A DNA stretch of 64,000 nt from Diphasiastrum complanatum (taxonomy: Eukaryota; Streptophyta; Lycopodiopsida; Lycopodiales; Lycopodiaceae), in assembly GCA_029204225.1 (NCBI GenBank), contig CM055092.1, forward strand, positions 16,547,921-16,611,920, given 5' to 3'. Positions 1 to 10,800 of the stretch are shown here, in pieces; position 1 is the first letter of the stretch; every line of letters begins with the position of its first letter. The translations under genes and the position numbers were made by a program. Under the pieces are notes generated by a model. It worked only from the letters and a program-made list of their open reading frames with translations. It was not told the origin of the DNA and searched no databases.

Positions 1-1569
1 TCTTTTCCAAAGGTAACTTGGATGATATCAATGCCTGCACATCCACAAGATGATGAAGCAGAATTATTCCCTTGTGAATTGATGAACAAAGAGCTCCATA
101 ATGCTCAATCTTGGCAAATTCATCAAAAATTGTATTGGAATATATACCCTAAAATTCATGCGACTTGCTATAACACAAATTGCAAGAGGCCTTCGGGTGA
201 ATCATGATATCAAGCTTGACCACCATTGTAGTGAGATCACTGTCGCTTTCCCTACTCTCAATTCTAGAACCATATTGAATTGAGCATGATTTTGCATTGC
301 TACTAGATATCAAATTCCATTTTAGATTATGACCCCTCTATTTGAGTCAAGCATGAAGGACGAGCTTGAGTGGATCTACGCCCTCTTTTTTTTGGCAAGG
401 ACATAGTCCAGAGTCTCATGTGTAGCTGCGTGAATGTATTAATGGAAAATAAGGCGCTTCAATGGGCTCGATTGATGTAGAGTTGCAATCTCAATAAACG
501 CCAGAAATCAAACAGTTCAAAGCACAAAGAACAAACTTATTGATTTGCTTAAAAGTTGTTCACCATAATTTAGTTGATATTATAGGCCAAAAGCCACTTG
601 AAAAATCAATCTAATTTATCAAGTTTATTTTCTTGATATTTAACTAATTACAGATCTTTTAAGCATATCGGTGGACACAACTATTGTTGCAGCTGCCTCA
701 CCAAAAATTGCTCCTCTTTTTGTTACGATGTGCACATAATGTTGGAAGAGTTTGAGAGCGGTATTCTTTAGTGCTTTTTGATGAGAATGCGAATGCTTCT
801 AGTCCACACCCCACTCCTCTTGCGACAACCATCCCCAGCTTCTCTCCCTCTCTCCTCCTCCTCCTCATGCTCTTTCATTACTTTCTCCTCTCCAATCATG
901 CACTGTTTGCATGTGTTTTTAGAATTTTAAATGACAACAAATGCATGATAGTTTAGCCCTCAGCCAAAGTCCAAGCCTTGAAAGTTTAGACTGCCACCAC
1001 ATATTAGCCTTTAAACCTGATTTTTTTCTAAACTCAATCGATCAACCTCAACAAATAGTATTGCCTTTGCAAGCCACACAGTACGGTCACCCGACTTCTA
1101 GGCATTCTGACGCTCTTAGTGGTTCTTTCGCTCTTTTTCGAACAACTTGCCACTTGGGACCCTCGTTTTATGTCCTTTCCCTCCCGCACCAAATTCCCAA
1201 GAATAGATTGAAACTTTTAAAAAGTTAAAAAATAAACTTGGGATTTTTGACAAATTGTCTTCTTCGCATTTGGGATATGGATTTAGATACATGTGCCTTC
1301 TTCTATGCATGGCAACAAAATAGGGGCTTGGGACAAAGCAAAATGTCCATCCCATAAAAGCTATGCCATGCATTGTCAATGGAGTAGCAAGCTATTGAGT
1401 AGCCTCCTTGTATCCGCGCCTCATATTGGACGTGACACATAAAAGTGTGGTTTGATCCATACCTAATACGTAGTCATACCTTTGCAAGGAAAGGCCAAAA
1501 AAGTTTTTCTTAACAAAAGATGTTATCAAGGCCCCCCCCGCCGTACCTGATTCCGATAATAGATACATT

Positions 1570-1578
1570 TTAGGGTTT
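1570..1578 (-). promoter_or_regulatory. telo-box-like motif (AAACCCTAA) upstream of the RRM gene
   Basis: The + strand reads TTAGGGTTT, the reverse complement of AAACCCTAA, about 230 bases before the start codon. In plants this interstitial telomere motif is enriched near the starts of genes for translation and RNA metabolism. The placement suits an RNA-binding protein gene, but a single 9-mer can occur by chance. Confidence 0.3.
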
Positions 1579-1633
1579 CGAGCTTCTCCCTTGGAAGTTA
1601 ATAGACACACACACGCACCATCGTTCTTTCCTC

Positions 1634-1663
1634 CCATCGCCATCGCCATCGCCATCGCCATCG
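1634..1663. repeat. (CCATCG)5 hexamer microsatellite
   Basis: Five tandem CCATCG units lie in the probable promoter or 5' leader of the RRM gene, about 140 bases before its ATG. Antisense open frames here, such as an Ala-Met repeat, are by-products of the repeat and are not genes. Confidence 0.85.
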
Positions 1664-1804
1664 CCAGTGCCCTCGCACTCGCGCCTCGCTCTCTTCTGCA
1701 GTTGCATTTCTGATCATTTGCTTCCTCTTTCTTTATACGTATTCCTTTTACACCACCTTGTAAATTTAATAGCAGACAGAAAGAGAGGGAGAGTGTGAGA
1801 GAGA

Positions 1805-1879
1805 ATGGCACTAATGGGCGGAGCACAGTATGCTCATTGGTCTGCCTCGGGACCCCAATCAGATACCGCTGGCGACGAG
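1805..1879 (+). CDS. RRM gene exon 1 (start codon, 25 aa)
   Basis: It begins MALMGGAQYAHWSASG and ends in GAG followed by the donor gtgttttc. Phase 0 splicing gives DE|VRTIFV, which matches how RRM1 is entered in this family. Intron 1 (1880-2082) is 203 bp and shows nothing else. Confidence 0.88.
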
Positions 1880-4800
1880 GTGTTTTCTTCATAGCCTTTT
1901 TCTTTGTTTTATGTTCCGGCATTCAGTGCTCAAGTATCAAATATGAGTGATGTGTTGTTGAAGGCTTCCTTTCCTCTTCTTGAGGTTTGGCTCCACAAAT
2001 GAAGACCTACGAGAAAGAACTTTGTATTTGGACAATTAATTCATTGCCGCCTTGGTTTTGTTTGTGTGAATTGTTGCTCTAGGTGAGAACAATTTTTGTG
2101 CTTGGATTTCCCCCGGATGTGAAAGAGCGAGAGCTCCAAAATCTGCTGCGGTGGTGGCCTGGTTATGAGGCTTCGCAGATGAATTTCAAAGGGGATCAAC
2201 CCATGGGGTTTGTCCTTTTCTCATCAGCTGCGATGGCGATGGCTGCTCGAAATGCACTGCAAGTGAGTATCGATATTATGCTCAGATGCACTGGAATTGT
2301 ACTTCTTTCGACGCTTGCATATTTGTAGGATTTATTCACGCAACCTGAAGTTTCACGCATAATTCAAGCTCAATGTTTTGACACTCAGTTGCTTTATGAG
2401 CGTACACCATGTAGCTCTAAAGCATATGGAATGGGTTTGTTGTGAATGCTGATTTGTACGGGTACTGATGCCTCATGAATTTTTTTTTAACATTCTGTGT
2501 TTCTATTTTGATTTCAAGTGAAAAATTGAAAGAATCTAGTTCGAAAATTCATTCTGTAAGTACATAACAAGCTTAAATACATCCTAAATTCTACAAACAG
2601 GATTCTATGCCATATGCCAATATTAAACCTTAAAAACAAAATACAGATGAGATTTGGCAGAATCTTGGGTTTCAATAGATCATCTAGTAAGTTGTAAGTC
2701 TAGAACCTTCAATAAACAAATAAAACCACTACGGAAAAGGGTTTAAAAAGTAAGTTTCAGTTACACAACCGATGCAGAAATTGTAAGAGACTTTATGGAA
2801 AAGTCCTTTCGTGTGTACTTTGTCTTGAAAAAAGGCATCAAGAAGTAGCAAGACTAAAGTCTATGCATGATTTTTTATAGAAATTTTGATCCGTTTGGAC
2901 CATGATTATCTAGTAGTAAATTTTGAGTTGTCCTTTTTTAATGTGAGAGACCATACTATTGTTGGTAGTATTCAATGAAATTCAGTATGGAGATACTGCT
3001 ACCAAGGGTGGGACCTCTCTCTAGCATATGCTAAAATGTTTTTCGTACACCTCATTGTATATCTGGCTTTGAAATGGCCAAGAATGCGCATAATATGAAC
3101 TCTCTATGTGTGGGTAGTAAAAGTTTTTGTGTTCAAATCTAAATTTGGGTATAGAAGATTATACACTATTCCCAAGTTCATTTTGAAAATTCTGTATTTG
3201 ATAAAATACACAAAATAGAATAGAAGAACTAGTGCTTAATGTATCATCAGTTTGGGTTGTGTGGAATGCACACAGATTTTCTTGATGTAATCAAGCTTTG
3301 TTTATGCTATTGAATGGCATGATTAGAGTTCATGTATGGTGGTATTGGCTATAAGTTATGGCGTGCCCATCATGCATTTTTGAAATTCCCTTCACTGATG
3401 TTTAAAGACGACTTCTTTGTGAGTATGATTTGTCTTGAATCCTTCTCATCAATAATCGTGCATAATCTACTACTTATTGGGACTTGATGCAACTAAGTTA
3501 TTCTTTTTGCCTAAATTTTTGAAAGTTCTATCTTATGTCGTTTATCCTAAATTTTGAGAATGACATCAAAGTACTGCTTATAACTGTGATAGAGCACAAG
3601 ATTAATTCAGCTTGAAATGAGTAGGCAAATCAATACGTGCTAACTAGAAACTGAAATTCAAGTTTGATTGCAAAGGTTAGGGTTTTATTGGAAGCAGTAT
3701 GGCTTGGAAATGCCGAAATAGGTTAAGGTGCTGGCCTTGTGGTTTTCTAGAGAAAAGTTCAAAATGTCTTGATGATTTCGTCAACTACATAAGCAATTGT
3801 GATTCAAGAATCACATTGTGCACCTTTGTGAGTTGATTTTTGAAGTGGAGCTTAAGACACCATTCTAATATGCAATAAAATTTAGATCTACGAGGTTTTG
3901 GTGAAGACAAAATTTGGAGTACTTGTACGATTATACAAATATGATGCATGCACTAGACTGCTTGATTGATTGTTATCATCAATGCGTCTCTTGTCTCTCA
4001 TTTCTAGATATTTTATTCGGTGAACAAGTTTTGTTTTGAAACCTACGTTATGGATATTCTAGAACCCAACGATCTAATCCAAAGGAAAGGAGAATATCCT
4101 ACTCAAAGAGATCAAGATAGTATTCGATGAATCATTTCAAGAATAGTTGATATTAATCAAAGCTAAGAACATTTAATTACTTAAAACTAAGTGATCCTTT
4201 GGTTGGAATGATACAATAATCCTTGATCTATATATTTTGGATTAAAAAAACTTGATTCTCCTATCAATAATGTTGCCTTTGATATCAACCATTGGTTTAT
4301 ATATGACTAATTTGTTTACTTTTGAATGTTAAAACTTAAAATTCAATTTCACTAGCGAATCTTTAATATGAAATCATGAGGTTTTTCCCTTAGGTCAATG
4401 CATAACAAGCTCAACAGAAGATGTTGTCAAATCAACCCCCTTTAGATCTGAGAATAGACAAGATTTTAATGTACTAAAATGAAGTATTGAGAAATCACGA
4501 TCATATGTACTTCAAATAGATAACGCGGAGGTTCACATGAACTAAAATTAGTTCCTCTAGGAAGGAAGATTGGTTGTGCCAAGATTATGGAGTTTGGGGT
4601 GCCAAACTTTCAATACATGACCTAGAATTGATCATAGAAAAACAGTAGTTGTACCGCTTCCGTCCAGAAGGAATTTGGCAATGCCTCGAGCATGCTCCTC
4701 GCACACTCAACTATAGACTTGTCTTTCCGCTGAGCCACGTCGTTCTGCTGTGGTGTATGTGGAGCGGCACACTGTCTCTTTATCCCACATGCCTTGCAGA

Positions 4801-7800
4801 GGTCTTTGAACTCATCATAAATATACTCACCACCCTTATCTGATCTGAGAGTCTTTAGCTTCTTTCGTGTGTGGTTTTCCACTGAAGCTTTCCACTGTTT
4901 GAAGTACTTGAACGCTCCAGATTTTTGCCTCAGAAAATAGACTCATACCTTTCGTGAGAAATCATCTACAAAGGTCATGAAATAGTATGCCCCCCCACTG
5001 CATGGGACCTCACAAATCTGAATGCACAAGCTCAAGGCCATGGTAGCTTTTCCCTTTGGAAACCTGTGCCTTTGTTGCTTTCCTAGTGCACAAGCCTCAC
5101 ATGTATCCGAAGAAGACTTAATGCTAGGAAGATCTACTACCATATTGTGCTTGTTCAAAACTTGTAAACTTTGATAGCTCAAATGACCATACCTCTTGTG
5201 CCAAAGCTTGTCTTGACTAGAATCCTTTGTTGACAAGGCCTCTTGGCTAAGAATGGTTGTGTAAAGCTTGTAAAGACCCCCTTCTTGCATTCCCTTGGCT
5301 ACCACCTTGAAGTTTTGATCTTTGTCTTATACCAAACAGGTAGATTCGTTAAACTCCACCAGCATGTTCTGTTTGGTAATGGCACCAACAGATAACAAGT
5401 TCTTAGCCAACTTACCTTCACGTCTCCTGATGACAGTTGCACTGAAACTGTGCCTTTGCCCCTCACCTCATGTGTAGAGTTATCTCCAAGGCATACTTGT
5501 TGTGCTTTGAGGCTCCAGAATCAATGTACCATCCACCAAATGTGGATTCAGATAATAGGGCTGCGGTGAATAGATCAAGCCCACCAGATTGCTCTTCTCC
5601 TGCAACTTTATCAACAAAGTGACCCTGCTAGTTCTTTCCCTTCTTTTGATCACTTTCCCTCTTTCAGCATTCAAAAGCGAAATGCCCATACTTGCCACAA
5701 TAGTTGCAGTTGCCCTTCCTCTTGGGTGTAGATGAGGAATTGGTGCTTGACTCCTCTCCAACTTGTAACTTGGACACTTGCTGCTCCAAGCTTTGCTTTG
5801 AGTTTTTCCCTTTGCCTTTCCCTTTTTTCTGAAAGTTCTGCTTCTTAAGCAAATGCATGTTCTAGATTATCTTCCCTTTCAGAAAGATTCTTCCTTCTCA
5901 CCTCCTCCTGTAAAAGAAGACCACATAGCTCCCCAAAGTTTAGAATTTTCTCCCTAGCAGAAAGGGACATCACATAGTCTTGATAGTTGAATGACAAACT
6001 GTTCAAGACTATGGGTACAATACTCCTATCACTTACTGTCTCTCCCACTGAAGCAAGCTGGTCCATAAGGTCCTTGACCTTTGTGATGTAATCACCCATT
6101 GTTGCACCTACTTCCATCTTGAGAGTATGTAACCTGTTTTGCAAATACACAAGCCTGGATGAATCCACTGTTTCAAACATAGACTTCAGAGTAGTCCAAG
6201 CATCCATTGCATCCATTGCTGTTTAGTAGGACAACATTAACACTGAAATGAAGCTGGATCAGATCTGTAGGCGTTAGATCCACCTGAACAATGGAGAATA
6301 TTGGTGTGAATAGAATTGCAGGTGGCCTAGCTAGAAGCAATGTCTTTCCCCTCGCCAACACTGAGAATGGATGAGCCTTTGTATAACTTACAATAGTCGA
6401 ATGGCTGGGGCTCAGAAAATTGATAGAACGTTAGTACATTGGTCTTTGTACCAATGCATGAAAGCTGATGTGAACGTAAGCTTGTGCATGTGACATACAC
6501 ATACTCTTGGGCACTGACAAAGTAAGCATGGATGTCACAGCATTTGATTCGTGCTATGCATGACGGAGTTGATGGTCTAAGGCTTTGTGGGTAGACTCCA
6601 TTAGGTTGAAGATTGCACATCTCTTTCGTTATGTCAGGTAGTATCCTAGACACAATAGCAATATATAAGACCTAGGGCTAAAAAGCTTCTTGTCAAAGCT
6701 GTGCATCATGAAAATCCTTTTTTCTAAATGTGCACTCACGTGTGTGCTTCAGATCAACAAATGTGAGGGTATGTGAAGTGGAAGCACATGCTTATCTTGA
6801 AGCTAAACTAGCCTGAAAATCCCATGAGGATTATGTTGCTTGGAATTTTTATGTAGAAAATGAGTGTAACGAGACTGCATAGCCCTGAAGAGTAATCTGT
6901 ACCATACTTGTGAATTTGTATGTTATGTTTAAGACATGAAGGTCAACGCAAGTAATCTTTTTTTCTAATATAATTACCGTTTGTATGATGTTAGCGTGTA
7001 TAAGTAACATCTTTATACATTCTTTCATACTAGTGGAGCGTGAATAGATTGCAGAAGGTTATTCTAACCTCCTCCTAAAATTTTGCACACCTTGTGTTTT
7101 GTAGAATCTAGTATTTGATGCTGATACAAATTCTGTGTTGCGTGCTGAAATGGCAAAGAAGAACTTGTACGTCAAACGAGGTACATAACAAATTTTTATT
7201 ACTGGTCTTATCTATGCACACTGGTCTACACTATATGGAGGGAATAATGTATTTTTCTAGGTGAAAAGGTTTTTTGTTGAGTACTCGGAGACTTCTATTG
7301 GGAACTGACATGTAGGATCACGATTTTGCACAAAGGGATTTTCTCCTAAAATTATCGATTTCTAGGTTTTCATAAAAAATGTGACAACAGTGCATGAATG
7401 CACTGTTGCTGTTTCTAAAAATTTGATGAATTGTTTATAAAAGTTTGATGCACTGTTACCGAAAGTTTGTCATTTACTCACAATCGGAAATTCTTAGGGC
7501 GTAAGACACACACCGGCTCGCAATGAGACTTGTCAATTTCTTGAAATAGAAAACAATGATAGAAAAATCTTGTGAAGTTTGTCAGGCTATCAGGAAAAGA
7601 TTAGCTTTTTGAAGATATAAAGATGGTGGAATTTGAAAAGTTATAGATGCAAAAGGATTAAAGTATAGGATTTAGAAAGTATGGCATGATGAAATTGATG
7701 CTATTATGCAAACAAATAGCATTTCAGTTAGATTTTGTAATTGAAAAAATCGGCTGAAGTTTTCAGATTTCTGAGAATCTTGAAAGTACACACGAAGAAC

Positions 7801-10800
7801 ATAGATTGTTGATGGGTACATGCAAGAGTAGTGAATTTTTGTGCCTCATTATTCTTATTGCCAAGCTCAGTTGCAGCGGATCGCGATCCGCTACAAAAAC
7901 GTTTCGGATCGTGCGATCCGGATCGTCAGCGATCCGCGACCTGGATCGCAATTTTTTTTTTGTGTGTGTGTGGGGAAAAAGGAGTAATGGCCAATTCCTT
8001 TGTTTTTTGAGTTTAATACTAACTAAACTGTAATTGAATGGTGGACATGCTTTTCAAATTTCCAATAGATATCAGACATCCGTTTTGAAATGGTGTTCTG
8101 ATGCCAATGGTTTGCAGATCTACTGATTTCGTTTTCTGTTAGAAAACGATAAGAGTTAGAAGGAGCCTTCCTTAGACTGGCGGGAATTGTATACTTCTTG
8201 TGGAATAGCTGAAACCATCTACTTATGTCCAAATTTCTGAAACCATATGAAAATGCAGCCAGTTTTCTTAAACCATCTACTGATGTCCAGTTTTCTAATG
8301 AATGTAGCCTCCAGCCATCTGAAACCAAGCAACAGATCTGCATAACAATTGCTTTTTTGATATCCTTTCAATGATACCCATATTGGGAAATCCCGGATCG
8401 CGTTCCTGAACGCGTTCCGGATCGCATTCCGGAACGCGGACTGCGACTTTGTTGCCAAGTCAATAGTTTTATGCTAGTTTGGATTTTTTATATTAAATTG
8501 TTTGGCACAGAAGCAGCAACTCCTTTTAATCCTCAAGATTGTAGTACTACTTATTCCACTGGATTCGATAAGGTGAAGTAGTCTCTGATGTCGTACAGTA
8601 ATTTGGAAATGAGTAAAATTACCAAAAAATGGAGGATCGGCAATTAGCAAATCAGGTAGTCAGACTGCTATTGCTGATACTATGATGCTGAGAAACGTGC
8701 ATAGCGGAAAGATCTACTGGAATTTTGGATTGGAGTAGAGCTATTTGGTTAATATTGGCACAGATGGGCAAGCAAGCATTGGGAAAATGACATGGAAATA
8801 GGTTGTTGAAGGACACACATGTAGACTAAGTTTATTTGAAAGGATCTTTTGACCAATTGCAGAATAAAAGAAAAAGATTATATCGATTGATAAGAGCAAA
8901 CTTGAAACCAAAGCTTGAAACAGAGCAGTTCTCAGTTTTCAGCAATCAAATGTGCTAACAAAAGAAATACACGATGGAATACTTGTTCCGATGCCTTTTC
9001 AGCTTGATATAGTACCTAACTGTTGTTTATTTTATTATGGTATCACCACTTTTTATCAAGCTTAAGAACATCAAGGATCTTCTTATGTTAATGTTAGACT
9101 CCTGTGCCGAGGTTCTTCTGAAACCTAATGTTTGAAATCCAGGTATCCCTGGGATGAACACAGTGGAGTTTACATTAAATTGTTTGGCACAGAGGCAGCA
9201 ACTCCTTTTAATCCTCAAGATTGTAGTACTACTTATTCCACTGGATTTGATAAGGTGAAGTAGTCTCTGATGTCGTACAGTAATTTGGAAATGAGTAAAA
9301 TCACCAAAAAATGGAGGATCGGCAATTAGCAAATCAGGTAGTCAGACTGCTATTGCTGATACTATGATGCTGAGAAACGTGCATAGCGGAAAGATCTACT
9401 GGAATTTTGGATTGGAGTAGAGCTATTTGGTTAATATTGGCACAGATGGGCAAGCAAGCATTGGGAAAATGACATGGAAATAGGTTGTTGAAGGACACAC
9501 ATGTAAACTAAGTTTATTTGAAAGGATCTTTTGACCAATTGCAGAATAAAAGATAAGATTATATCGATTGATAAGAGCAAACTTGAAACCAAAGCTTGAA
9601 ACAGCAGTTCTCAGTTTTCAGCAATCAAATGTGCTAACAAAAGAAATACACGATGGAATACTTGTTCCGATGCCTTTTCAGCTTGATATAGTACCTAACT
9701 GTTGTTTATTTTATGGTATCACCACTTTTTATCAAGCTTAAGAACATCAAGGATCTCCTTATGTTAATGTTAGACTCCTGTGCCAAGGTTCTTCTGAAAC
9801 CTAATGTTTGAAATCCAGGTATCCCTGGGATGAACACAGATGGACCTTTTGATCATAGTAAACGGATGCGCACTGGTGCTGACAGTGGCTCAGCAGGTTA
9901 TCCTCCATCATTTCTTCCTGGTGTGGGCACTGGTGCCGATAGTGGCCCAGGAGGTTACCCTCCATCATTTCTTCCTTCAGCCACACCAGCGTGGGCCCCC
10001 CAAGGGTAAATCATTTCGAAATCAGCCTTTCAACTGCACTATAAAGTATAGAAACACGTATATATGTCATGCATTTGAGATTGCTAAAAATCAAAATCAA
10101 TTAGTGAAGAGATTCATGATATTTTATTAGGTGATGTTTATGGTGTTCTACAATGTTGAAGCTAAGATCTCTTGTTGTGATTGACATCTATTTTGTATAA
10201 AATATAAATTGACATATGCATCAGGTATATTTCTCCTGGAGCCCCATATGATCCGTATGCTGGATATTCAATATCTCAAGTAGCACATGTTGGGCCTGCT
10301 GGTTATGCTCCAGTTCAGGTATATATCTTTGAGGTTCAATGAGATAGATTGCATGAGATTCAATGAGATAGATTGTCTTTCTTATCATTCATGGAAAAAT
10401 AAACATCTATGAGGTTAATTACACAAGTTAGACAATCTCACAAATTATCGAATGATATCAAGAAAAAATTGATAATGTTATCAAAGGTAGTCCCATTACA
10501 AAATCACCAAAAGGGCAGACAGTATCTAAGTCTGAAAACCAGTATGGTACCGATCATTTTCTTGTCAAAAAAACGCCCAAAGAAGCTATGCAAATCCGGC
10601 CAAAGAACCCTCAAAGTACGCAAATCAGGTCTAAGAAGTCTGCAAAGAAGCTCTAAAAAAGTCTCTGCAAATCGAGCAAGACTGGCCCTGAGAAACTGTG
10701 TATATTGGGGTAAATGAGTTCTCGATGCAATTTTGCAATTGGCTCCACGATGGTTTGCACATCTAGCAAAAGAGTGTGCTGATCGGGCTGGAGTAGCTGC

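Larger units (their letters stand above)
1..1804. other. Upstream flank and promoter region of the RRM gene
   Basis: No convincing coding exon or transposon domain is visible in this stretch. The last ~250 bases before the start codon at 1805 are C/T-rich, then GA-rich next to the ATG, as plant 5' leaders often are. They hold a telo-box-like motif and a hexamer repeat, listed separately. A T/A-rich word (ctttatacgt, 1731-1740) could be a TATA element, but it lies only about 65 bases from the ATG, so the transcription start is undetermined. Confidence 0.5.
7181..9818 (+). other. Intron 3 of the RRM gene (2.6 kb)
   Basis: GT-AG intron (gtacat...atccag). Its second half is built from a hAT-like element and a ~670-bp tandem duplication whose downstream copy supplies the exon 4 acceptor. 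The stretch 7181-7857 shows nothing recognisable. Confidence 0.85.

Noticed and set aside
1392-1922. 176-codon antisense frame overlapping exon 1
   Set aside because: It runs through a microsatellite (Ala-Met repeat) and is antisense to the supported start exon. No domain.
8492-8580. Short open frame FGTEAATPFNPQDCSTTYST in both tandem copies, considered as an extra exon
   Set aside because: It ends in a stop after about 26 codons, is not needed for the conserved protein, and has no supporting splice sites in the right phase.
9143-9163. Upstream copy of the exon 4 start as a genuine extra exon
   Set aside because: It is not followed by a donor and runs into a stop. It is a duplicated decoy.
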